This document shows positions 1 to 23,683 of a stretch of DNA of 64,000 bases, one piece after another. Numbering within the stretch: position 1 is the stretch's first letter; every line of letters begins with the position of its first letter. The stretch spans positions 16,584,352 through 16,648,351 of the forward strand of contig NC_080720.1 in assembly GCF_019097595.1 (NCBI RefSeq). Reading direction: 5' to 3'. Position numbers and translations under genes: made by a program. The notes under the pieces were generated by a model. The model was not told the origin of the DNA and searched no databases. It saw only the letters and a list, made by a program, of their open reading frames with translations. The DNA is from Hemibagrus wyckioides. Its lineage: Eukaryota > Chordata > Actinopteri > Siluriformes > Bagridae.

Positions 1-280
1 TTTTTGTTTCTGTTTATCAAAAGAAACTTCAAATACCAAAAAGTACACAGACCGTAATAAGTGTACAGTTTGTCATTGCTTATAAATAGTTAATAAATTA
101 TTTTTTGGTTCAATTCACACATGTCTCAAGTGTCTTTTTTTTATAACACATCATAAACATTTCTCATTTGTTTCTCATATAATTACACAGTAAAAAGAGT
201 AGAGTATTGCTGTATTACATATCAGTATTTTTCTAAAACAACAGCCATGTTACTGTGTGAAATGCTGTCAGAGAGAGACA

Positions 281-284
<4 letters not shown>

Positions 285-314
<30 letters not shown>
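285..314. repeat. (GT)n microsatellite
   Basis: Fifteen GT units. Confidence 0.95.
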
Positions 315-317
<3 letters not shown>

Positions 318-344
318 GAGATGAATCACTGAAAGCTAAATAAA

Positions 345-484
345 ATCAGAAGGTTGTGAGTTCCAATCCCAGATCCACCACAAGGCCCTCAACCCTCAAT
401 TACTCAGTTGTATAAAATAAGATAATATGTAAGTCTCTCTGGATAAGGGCATCTGCTAAATGCCAGAAACGTAAATGTAAATGT
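345..484 (+). repeat. tRNA-related SINE fragment
   Basis: The segment has a B-box-like sequence (GGTTGTGAGTTCCAATCC) followed by a tail containing CTCTGGATAAGGGCATCTGC and short GTAAAT repeats. This tail module is common in fish SINEs, and a second copy lies inside a transposon at about 27.56-27.76 kb. The family name is not assigned. Confidence 0.55.
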
Positions 485-1387
485 CTGATATCTGCCTCTT
501 GTCTCCTCAGTTCTGGTTAAACCTATGAGAGTGTCACACTTATTCAGAACACATGTCACTAAGACCTGTTACAAACATATTCTGTCTAATTTAACTCTGA
601 ATGAAATAAAACTTCATAAACCTCCTGATATTAATTATACTATTTTCCTTCCACCCTCATCGTCCTGACTCCTGACCCTGAGGCTGACCAGTGTGCCTGC
701 ACACCAGGGGATAGTGGATAGTAAAATTGCTTTATCTTCTTCATATCTGTCTGTTGGATTTTTTAATACATTTTGGACTTGTTTAATTTTGGACTGCAGT
801 TGTTGTGTCTGTTATCCAGTGTGACAGTGCTGTTAAAGATTTAATATAATTATATATATAAATATATATATATATTTATTTTTTTTTTTATTCTAAAAGC
901 TAATATCAGGTTCATTGTGAGAGAAGTTCACACTCTATAGCCACTGCAGAATATGGTTCCTGTATTTATGTCTGCTGTAAATGGAGTACACAGATATATA
1001 TTTTTCACAGACCAGTAATGTCTCAGGTGTCTGATGCGACTAATTTATAATTCAGTGATTCATCAGAATCATTAAATCTAACGGGTGTGTAAATGTTGCA
1101 GTTATTGGTGTCTGATCTGTGTGAAGCACTGACTCACGGAGCTCATCTCCAGTCTCTGGATCATCTGCTGGAGCTTCAGAAAAGCAGACTGGCAGCACTG
1201 GAGTCACACTGGAACACCAGTGCTAAGGAGCTCAGTACTGAGTACAACACAGAGAGGTATACAGACATCTTTTCCATTCACAAACATGCTTTTCACTTAT
1301 TTATTTCTCTTATATTGCATGCCATGTATATTACATATGTTGTATATATCAGTGATGTTGCACTGGACTACTGAATAAGTACAAACT

Positions 1388-1717
1388 CATGACACTCATC
1401 CATGTCTTTGTATTCAGCTTAGATTTAAACTTGTTGTACATTATGAACATGTATAACAGGCTGTGTAAAAGTAATTATTTCTTTATTAACATGAAACTGT
1501 ACACAAACATATGCTACTACATTTAACAAAGACATGCCTGTGACTAAATAATAAATTCTGCTTAACTGAGTCTTGGCACTGATTTGAGATCAAGTGACTT
1601 TACTACAACATCAGTATCTGGTTAGTTTCTTTCACCCTTCTAACAGTGTCCAATGCTTTGATTGTGTTATGTTTTATCAGGGAGCAACTTTTTAAGCTCC
1701 AGCAGCAGGAGATTGAG
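1388..1717. repeat. 330-bp direct duplication, copy 1
   Basis: Nearly identical to 4387-4716. It contains intron sequence, the acceptor TTTTATCAG and the first twelve codons of a drc2-like exon, then stops matching. Together the two copies flank about 2.67 kb of unrelated sequence. Confidence 0.85.
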
Positions 1718-2124
1718 AATCTGTCTTTTCAACTCCTCCTATATAAATGAATATGGCATTGATAACAGCCAACATTAATCCTTTCACATCTTTTAGATAT
1801 AATCAGAATATATACACAGAGAATATAATAGTTTATACAAAAAATATCATAGATTGTTCCACAAAGTACATTGCATGCAAAGTTTCATTTACTTGCAAAT
1901 AGAAAAAAAAACATGACTTTTAGAAGCTATGACTTGGAGATGGAAGCCTAGAGGAACCTTGATACTACACCAAGCAGCAATTTGCAGAGACAGTCAACGC
2001 CCTGTAACACATATGACAAGCAAGCTAACCGTTATACAGTTCAAACAATTTGCTAGCAAGTTAGCTAATATAAGAATAAATTATATTATATTATTCTATT
2101 ATAAATATTAAATATTAGTTTATT

Positions 2125-2441
2125 ATTATATTATATGGTGTAACTAAAGCCAGTGGTCAGATTTACTAACAAGCTAGCTATCATTGGGCTAATGATAACT
2201 ATAATTAACCATATATATATATATATAGCTTTACAGAAGTATAGAAACAGGGAAAAAAATATAAATATGAAGTTTAAAGTTAAGATACTATTTTATTCCT
2301 ATTTTATCCCTAATGAGCAAGGAAAAACTCCATCAGATGATATGAGGAAGAAACCTTGAGAAGAACTCAGGCTCAAAAGGAAACCCGTCCTCATTTGAGT
2401 GACACTGGACAATAAGTAATGTAAATGTAAATAGTGTCCTT
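2125..2441. repeat. Retroposon-like repeat B, copy 1
   Basis: This segment matches 3325-3650 with small indels and a few substitutions. It includes the widespread fish repeat core around AAGGAAAAACTCC and GAGGAAGAAACCTTGAGAAG, and ends in short GTAAAT repeats. No clear target duplication was seen around this copy. Confidence 0.7.
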
Positions 2442-2554
2442 TCTACAACAGCAACCAAGATCTCTTGAGGATCTAATAAGTCAGTGTGACCTATTAGTTC
2501 CTGACTTCATTATAGACACTAATTGCTTGCTGTCGCATGCTGACAGATGCAACG

Positions 2555-2795
2555 GCAGTTCTGTGACGGTGTGATAGTCTCCACAAATATTCTGGACAGC
2601 ACTGAGGCTACAGTAAAGTAGTTCAGATTCCTGAGGCTCTACCATTTCTCAGAACCTGAAGTGCGAGGCACACATTGTGAAAAAGGTCCGCCAGATGTTG
2701 TTCTTTCTTTGCCAGATGAGGAAGTTCAACCAGCCATGTGAGCTGCAAACACAGTTTTCCTCAGCTGTCACTGAGTCGGTTCCATACTCTACTTA
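2555..2795 (+). pseudogene. LINE ORF2 3'-end fragment
   Basis: Translated pieces read STNILDSTEATVK, a stop, then in another frame TISQNLKCEAHIVKKVRQM followed by FFLCQMRKFNQPCEL and QTQFSSAVTESV. This is the pattern of the C-terminal part of a non-LTR retrotransposon reverse transcriptase protein (the KKVRQ..FFL.Q.RKF region). It carries at least one stop and one frameshift, so it is dead. Confidence 0.55.
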
Positions 2796-3227
2796 GTCAC
2801 CAAATCAGATTGGAAAATATAACAGATAATCAGGACTGCTGAGAGGAATAGTGACGCTCCTCTTCCCACAATCCCAAAAAATATGTAAATGTCCAGAATG
2901 CAGAAAGGTGCAAGTAGAATCACTATGGTGATGTCATCTTGTAGGTTTGTAATAGCCTTTAAGACAGCATCTAAAATAGCTAGCCTAAGAACAAGCACAT
3001 TTCATGGAAAGAAGAAAGGAAAGGTTTATTTTTTAATATTATTGTTTTTAATATTATCAGCACATATGTTCTTGGTTGTTAAAATGCCTGGAATAATACA
3101 TTTATTTTTAGTCTGTGTTTCACTTTTTTTATGAACATCAATTTTATGAATATCAGTCTTAATGTACTTAATGACACTATGTTGTAGAAGAAAGAGCCGA
3201 AACAGAGATGATTCTTTAGAAAATAGT

Positions 3228-3720
3228 TAAGGGAGACTTAGATCTGTCACATGATGAGAGAGATGAGGGTGAATCTGAACCTGATATACAAGAAGATGGT
3301 GAGGAAGAGGAAGAAATTGCAGGATTATATTATATGGTGTAACTAAAGCCAGTGGTCAGATTTACTAACAAGCTAGCTATCATTGGGCTAATGATAACTA
3401 TAATTAACCATTTATATATATAAATAGATGGAAATAGAAATAGCTTTACAGAAGTATAGAAACAGAGAAAAAAAAAATAAAGTTTAAAGTTAAGATACTA
3501 TTTTATCCCTAATGAGCAAGCCTGAAGGTGGCAAGGAAAAACTCCCTGAGATGATATGAGGAAGAAACCTTGAGAAGAACTCAGAAGGAAACCCATCCTC
3601 ATTTGAGTGACACTGGACAGTAAATAATGTAAATGTAAATAATGTCCTTTGAAATTGCAGGAGACTCAGATGAGCAGACTAAAATGGATGAGCAGGAAGG
3701 ATGTTGCCCTCTGTGGACCA
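3228..3720 (+). pseudogene. Acidic ORF remnant split by repeat B
   Basis: Before the repeat one frame reads GDLDLSHDERDEGESEPD, then a run of Glu and IAG. After the repeat it continues as DSDEQTKMDEQEGCCPLWTR. Removing 3325-3650 and one copy of the 12-bp duplication joins the two halves in frame. Acid-rich N-termini of this kind are seen in piggyBac-type transposases, but no catalytic part is present, so the family is a guess. Confidence 0.35.
3325..3650. mobile_element. Retroposon-like repeat B, copy 2, with TSD
   Basis: A 326-bp insertion lies between two copies of GAAATTGCAGGA at 3313-3324 and 3651-3662. The perfect 12-bp target-site duplication shows that this repeat moved as a unit and that its ends are as given. 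It has no coding capacity and is probably a SINE-like or LINE-derived retroposon. Confidence 0.7.
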
Positions 3721-3931
3721 GGAGTAACATGTACAAATTAATTACCTCCAGGATAATTTATTCAGTTCTAGTAATTAGCCACAGTTAATATTGTAGCAAA
3801 CTGTTCTATTCACACACAATATTCACTACAACCAGTGGTAGCCAGTGGTTGATAAATAGTGTATTTATCAATCAGTGATAAATATAATTGATCAGGGAGG
3901 CTTGAAGGTTATCCACGTAGTATTATGAAGT

Positions 3932-4211
3932 TGACTGTCTGCAGTGGTCAGTATCGATCAAAAATAGTCCAAGGAAGCATTAGTGGTGAACCAGCGACAG
4001 GGTCATGGATGCATGTGGGGAGTGAAGGCTGGCCCGTGTGATCCGATCTAACAGACGAGCTACTGTTCCTCAAATTGCTGAAGAAGTTCATGCTGGTTCT
4101 GATAGAAAGGTGTAAGAATACACAGTGCATCACAGTTTGTTGTGTATGGGGCTGCATAACCGCAGACCAGTCAGGGTGCCCATGCTGACCCCTGTGTACC
4201 ACCGAAAGCGT
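3932..4211 (+). mobile_element. Tc1/mariner F2 fragment
   Basis: The segment matches internal transposase sequence of family F2 (compare 11.8-12.0 kb and 37.13-37.33 kb), including the block TCTGCAGTGGTCAGTATC. Termini are missing and the coding frame is broken. Confidence 0.65.
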
Positions 4212-4386
4212 TACAGTCCACTACTTTGTCAGTCAGACATTCGTTCGCCGCCATTTTGTCTGGTAAACTATGTCTTACGCAGAAAAGTCTGTGCAAGACA
4301 TGGACTATTGCTGTGCAGAACTGTACACCATGTAAACTGGACAAAGTTAAAATAGTCTAAGCTCTTTCAAGCAAGGACAGTTTTTT

Positions 4387-4716
4387 CATGACACTCATAC
4401 ATGTCTTTGTATTCAGCTTAGATTTAACAACTTGTTGTACGTTATGAACATGTATAACAGGCTGTGTAAAAGTAATTATTTCTTTATTAACATGAAACCG
4501 TACACAAACATATGCTACTACATTTACCAAAGACATGCCTGTGACTAAATAATAAATTCTGCTTAACAGTCTTGGCACTGATTTGAGATCAAGTGACTTT
4601 ACTACAACATCAGTATCTGGTTAGTTTCTTTCATCCTTCTAACAGTGTCCAATGCTTTGATTGTGTTATGTTTTATCAGGGAGCAACTTTTTAAGCTCCA
4701 GCAGCAGGAGATTGAG
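4387..4716. repeat. 330-bp direct duplication, copy 2
   Basis: Partner of 1388-1717, with only a few differences. This copy leads into the longer version of the drc2-like exon, so it is probably the original location. Confidence 0.85.
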
Positions 4717-5460
4717 TATCTCAAGGCAGAAACCCAGGCCTTGATGCAGCGCTATGAGAAAAAATACATTGAAGCCATACAGGATTATGAGTACACACTT
4801 GACTGCAACAAAATAAAGATACTTTATTTCAAAGTGTCTTCATTTATAGCCAAATCAGAATACAGAAAATAGCCGTGACACTGTATGGAATGTGACATAC
4901 TGTATGGAAAACAGGACACAAAGCAATAACTTTTAAAAAGTGCTTTTGTAAAACTTCTGTAGAATGAATTGTAATATTTCAGAGTTTCTTTCATTTGCAT
5001 TTGTGCAGTATGCTGGCATGAAGCATGCAGTAAAAACCAGAATGACTGAGCAGAAGCAGTGGTACCTAAAGAAGTACATAAACACCACCGATGATAAAAC
5101 GAATAACACTTGATTTGCAAGAGGCCATCAAGCAAATGAACCTGAACAAGAAGCACATGCAGAAACTGCAGGTCAGAGAACAAAAATGCTTACAAATCAT
5201 AGCTTTGTAATTCAGTGACTTTGTAATTCAGCCTTTATGAAGATTAGGCTACATAATTGGGTTGCATAACTGATCTTTTCTGTGTGCTTGCAGGGCACCA
5301 TCAATGCACTGCGTTCTCATCTGAGCTCCAGTCACAGGAATGTGGAATCTCTGGCAGGGACGAGATCCTAGAGCAGCCGAACTCACTGCTCATGGTGTCC
5401 CGCCCACCACTCCTAGACGCTCCAGCTCCAAAAACAAAAAGAAAGACACATACGCATTAG

Positions 5461-6009
5461 TATGTTGTGGCAAAGTACATGCTGTAAATAAAATAAAAAA
5501 CAAATAAAAGCAAAAGTCACTTAAGAACTTGTTGTTTTTTACCTTCTAATCATGCACTTTGTGTTCTGTGGTATTGGGACACAACTCTAACACCTCTGTA
5601 TCTGTGAAAAAAATGTATGACAACACTGAGATATCAGCAGACATTAGTTTGCCTTCTGACTCCCAACAGGCACAGAACATGTTAAGTAATGCCATGTTTA
5701 CTTTGTTTTATGTCATTTATAAAGTGCTTTGCATAAGGAGGTTTTGACAAGCAACTTAATAATAAGTAGTTTCTTTTTCACCTTATTATTAAATGCCATT
5801 ATTTTAAATATGTAAGGCATTTTAGAGAACCTGATACTGATATAAACTGGCTAAAAACCATGAAAACCTGCTGTGTGGTGTCTATATGGATAAATCACAG
5901 CCATACTGATATTCACACTCATGCAATAGTACTTATAATTAATTATATTGTAGTTTTATGAAACCAAAAATGAATATCTGTGACACACTATGGCCAGTCA
6001 CTGAAAATG
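5461..6009. other. Non-coding spacer
   Basis: AT-rich sequence with no reading frame, RNA gene or clear repeat that I can support. Confidence 0.5.
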
Positions 6010-6551
6010 CACTATATGGCCAAAAGAATGTGGACACTTGATCATCACAAACATACATGCCAATTCCCAAACCACAGAGTTATGTTATGACTACAGTTTA
6101 ACATTTTACATATTAATTAATAATACTGTACTTTCCTCTCAGCCAATGCACCATGGGACGCTTGCCTTTCCATGCACATGAATGTAAAATGGAGTTGGCC
6201 TGCCCTTTGCAAGTATACCAGCTTCAACTCTTCTGGGAAGGTGTTCCACAAGGTTCAGGAGTGTGTTTATGGGAATTTTTGACCTTTCCTCTAAAAGCGC
6301 ATTTGTGAGGTCAGGCACTGATGTTAGACGAGAAGGTCTTTGTGCACTGGTGTGCAGTCATGGTGGATCAGGAAGGGGTCATCCCCAAATTGTTCCCACA
6401 AAGTTGGGAGCATGAAATTCTCTAAAATGTCTGTATGCTGAAGCATTAAGAGTTCCTTTCACTGGAACTAAGTGGCCGAGCCCAACCCCTGAAAATATCA
6501 CCTGAATTCAAAGTTTTGGAGGGGAGTCCCAAAACCTTTGGCAGTACAGTG
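6010..6551 (-). mobile_element. Degraded Tc1/mariner F1 copy
   Basis: A 542-bp internally deleted relative of the intact element at 7568-8815. It begins CACTATATGGCCAAAAG and ends with the inverse of that terminus. It retains reverse-strand transposase pieces such as the region around CCAGTGAAAGGAACTC. The coding sequence is interrupted and non-functional. Confidence 0.75.
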
Positions 6552-7440
6552 TATGTGATGTTAATCAAGCGTATATGGTTATGATGGTTATATGGTTGGT
6601 AGTTGTCTACACCTTTTGGCAACACAGTGTATTACTTTTACTATTTAAGGTTCACTGAGAAAAGTAATACATTCAATTGACTGGATGTAAATGTAAAATA
6701 ATTAAATTATTCAGGATCATCTCTGTTCCCAATGACTAATCACTGATTATCATTGTCTGTAATAACCAATCACTTTATTTGTTGTTTGTCCCACCTGCAC
6801 TCTTTGTTTTATTCTTTTTTTTTCTTTTCTTTTTTTTGTTTAAAAAAATAATAGTGTGTAATAATCATTGGTTACATAAATTGTATTTATTCTCTTTCAT
6901 CATGCATTTTATGCACTTGCTCAAAAAAGTTTACATTACCCTGATCCACAGCATGCTCACACCCCTGTTCCTGTCCTCCTTTGTGCTGTTCTGCTCCAAA
7001 CACAAGGAGGTGCTCTTCAGTAGCTCATCTTCTCAGTGATCTGTCTTATTTTGGAATGGTGTGGAGAATCATACACCAATTTCACAACAATTTTGTCGAC
7101 TTGACCGAGACATTACCACATGGGGCAAGTAAGGAAAAAACTTAAGAGTACATTAAATAAGGAACAGCAGTACTTTGTGTTTGTTGTTATAGGAAAATAA
7201 TCCATGACCAGGTAGTGTAATGCATTATCACCCAAAAGTGAAGAGTTTTATGACTTGTACACCACAATGATTTGCCAGTGATTACAGTTTGTATTATTAA
7301 TGAATGGCACATCACACTGATTAAACATTTATAGTTTTCTTAATGTTGTGGGACATCTGAGAGAAGAAGACTTGGAAAAATCTCTTAGAAAGCCTGGACA
7401 TTCGAGACGCCTTCCTTAAATCTTAAATGACAGATATATT
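6552..7440. other. Non-coding spacer
   Basis: AT-rich sequence with homopolymer T tracts near 6815-6840. No gene could be supported. Confidence 0.5.
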
Positions 7441-7552
<112 letters not shown>

Positions 7553-7567
7553 ATATATATATATATA

Positions 7568-8812
7568 CACTATATTGCCAAAAGTATTCGCTCACCTGCC
7601 TTGACTCGCATATGAACTTAAGTGACATCCCATTCCTAATCCATAGGGTTCAACATGACGTCGGTCCACCCTTTGCAGCTATAACAGCTTCAGCTCTTCT
7701 GGGAAGGCTGTCCACAAGGTTTAGGAGTGTGTTTATGGGAATTTTTGACCATTCTTCCAGAGGCGCATTTGTGAGGTCACACACTGATGTTGGACGAGAA
7801 GGCCTGGCTCTCAGTCTCCGCTCTAATTCATCCCAAAGGTGTTCTATTGGGTTGAGGTCAGGACTCTGTGCAGGCCAGTCAAGTTCATCCACACCAGACT
7901 CTGTCATCCATGTCTTTATGGACCTTGCTTTGGTCACTGGTGCACAGTCATGTTGGAAGAGGAAGGGGCCAGCTCCAAACTGTTCCCACAAAGTTGGGAG
8001 CATGGAATTGTCCAAAATGTCTTGGTATGCTGAAGCATTCAGAGTTCCTTTCACTGGAACTAAGGGGCCAAGCCCAGCTCCTGAAAAACAACCCCACACC
8101 ATAATCCCCCCTCCACCAAACTTTACACTTGGCACAATGCAGTCAGACAAGTACCGTTCTCCTGGCAACCGCCAAACCCAGACTCGTCCATCAGATTGCC
8201 AGATGGAGAAGCGCGATTCGTCACTCCAGAGAACGCGTCTCCACTGCTCTAGAGTCCAGTGGCGGCGTGCTTTACACCACTGCATCCGACGCTTTGCATT
8301 GCACTTGGTGATGTATGGCTTGGATGCAGCTGCTCGGCCATGGAAACCCATTCCATGAAGCTCTCTGCACACTGTTCTTGAGCTAATCTGAAGGCCACAT
8401 GAAGTTTGGAGGTCTGTAGTGATTGACTCTGCAGAAAGTTGGCGACCTCTTCGCACTATGCGCCTCAGCATCCGCTGACCCTGCTCCATCAGTTTACGTG
8501 GCCTACCACTTCGTGGCTGAGTTGCTGTCGTTCCCAAACACTTCCACGTTCTTATAATACAGCTGACAGTTGACTGTGGAATTTTTAGGAGCGAGGAAAT
8601 TTCACGACTGGATTTGTTGCACAGGTGGCATCCTATCACAGTTCCACGCTGGAATTCACTGAGCTCCTGAGAGCGACCCATTCTTTCACAAATGTTTGTA
8701 AAAACAGTCTGCATGCCTAGGTGCTTGATTTTATACACCTGTGGCCATGGAAGTGATTGGAACACCTGATTCTGATTATTTGGATGGGTGAGCGAATACT
8801 TTTGGCAATATA

Positions 8813-8815
<3 letters not shown>
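7568..8815 (-). mobile_element. Full-length Tc1/mariner element F1
   Basis: A 1248-bp element has inverted terminal repeats starting CACTATATTGCCAAAAGT at both ends (extending to about 29 bp) and sits between TA dinucleotides, the usual Tc1 target. Its only gene is an uninterrupted transposase on the reverse strand. Both flanks are TA microsatellite, so it landed in one such repeat and split it. Shorter F1 derivatives occur at 6.0, 31.9, 38.4 and 44.3 kb. Confidence 0.93.
7650..8765 (-). CDS. Tc1/mariner transposase, apparently intact
   Basis: A 371-codon open frame fills the F1 element. The N-terminal half carries paired helix-turn-helix DNA-binding features ([15 protein letters not shown], then the GRPRK linker). 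The catalytic half has the DD34E triad: Asp in WSDESRF, Asp in QHDCAP, and Glu in NPIEHLWDE, with exactly 34 residues between the second Asp and the Glu. There is no stop or frameshift. The first 29 codons may be non-coding; the Met of [11 protein letters not shown] is the more usual start for the family. The enzyme would cut at the element's terminal repeats and reinsert at TA. Absence of lesions suggests recent movement, but activity is not shown. Confidence 0.93.
   Translation of the reverse strand: MFQSLPWPQVYKIKHLGMQTVFTNICERMGRSQELSEFQRGTVIGCHLCNKSSREISSLLKIPQSTVSCIIRTWKCLGTTATQPRSGRPRKLMEQGQRMLRRIVRRGRQLSAESITTDLQTSCGLQISSRTVCRELHGMGFHGRAAASKPYITKCNAKRRMQWCKARRHWTLEQWRRVLWSDESRFSIWQSDGRVWVWRLPGERYLSDCIVPSVKFGGGGIMVWGCFSGAGLGPLVPVKGTLNASAYQDILDNSMLPTLWEQFGAGPFLFQHDCAPVTKARSIKTWMTESGVDELDWPAQSPDLNPIEHLWDELERRLRARPSRPTSVCDLTNAPLEEWSKIPINTLLNLVDSLPRRAEAVIAAKGGPTSC

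Positions 8816-8880
<65 letters not shown>
8816..8880. repeat. (TA)n microsatellite
   Basis: Right-hand half of the TA repeat split by the F1 transposon; the left half is 7552-7567. Confidence 0.95.
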
Positions 8881-8881
<1 letters not shown>

Positions 8882-9190
8882 CTATATATTATCTATATTA
8901 TATAGATATATATACATTATCTAGAGTAACTAGTTTCTGTTAATTTGGCCTAGTTATTACTAGACTATTACTAAATAATAACATAAACTTGAGAGTTGCT
9001 TTACACCAGGCGAAATTATCCTCTGTTATTAAACATTAATAACTCATTAATTAATCAATCAGATTAGTGAATTAATCAGCACTGATGTAAAGCAAAGATT
9101 TCAGATTTGATCGGCTCAGATGGCTCAGCCAAAATGAAGTCCTCCCCTTTAAATCGCCTATGCCTTAAACTCCTCCCGGCTCTGACGGTG

Positions 9191-9225
<35 letters not shown>

Positions 9226-9317
9226 GTGTGTGTGTGTGTGTGTGATGGTTTGAGCTCGAGCTCTGCTGTCAATATCGCACTTTAAATGCTCAAATGTAAT
9301 GCGATGGGATTCTGACC
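8881..9317 (+). promoter_or_regulatory. Putative acvr1b promoter / 5' UTR
   Basis: Sequence directly upstream of the acvr1b start codon. It includes a (TG)n run at 9188-9243 and a short GC-richer stretch with GAGCTCGAGCTC near 9251-9262. No TATA box is obvious, and the transcription start cannot be placed from sequence alone. Confidence 0.35.

Positions 9318-23683
<14,366 letters not shown>

Larger units (their letters stand above)
1..1102. other. Non-coding, AT-rich left edge
   Basis: No convincing gene is seen here. It holds a (GT)n run at 285-314, a SINE-like piece at 345-484 and an AT-rich patch near 840-895. The reading frames are short and low in complexity. Confidence 0.6.
1103..5460 (+). 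pseudogene. drc2/ccdc65-like gene remnant
   Basis: Pieces of a coiled-coil protein resemble dynein regulatory complex subunit 2 (DRC2/CCDC65), a 9+2 axoneme protein. Exon-like blocks with splice signals are 1103-1256 (ends STEYNTER, donor GTATAC), 1681-1717 (EQLFKLQQQEIE, then diverges), 4680-about 4788 (same start, continuing EYLKAETQALMQRYEKKY), 5009-5171 (contains YLKKYINTTDDK and, one frame away, NLNKKHMQKLQ) and 5294 onward (GTINALRSHLSSSHR). Spacing and residues match the order in DRC2. The 5009-5171 block has an in-frame stop or frameshift near 5110, the 5294 block also changes frame, and one exon start is duplicated. I therefore read it as a decayed or rearranged copy, although an assembly error is possible. 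The family assignment comes from recalled similarity and is moderate. Confidence 0.5.

Noticed and set aside
2789..2998. Reverse-strand hydrophobic 69-aa frame
   Set aside because: It looks like a membrane protein fragment, but there are no splice sites or homology I can name, and it sits among repeats.
7612..8358. 248-codon plus-strand open frame
   Set aside because: It is the antisense shadow of the F1 transposase; the reverse strand carries the recognisable DD34E protein.
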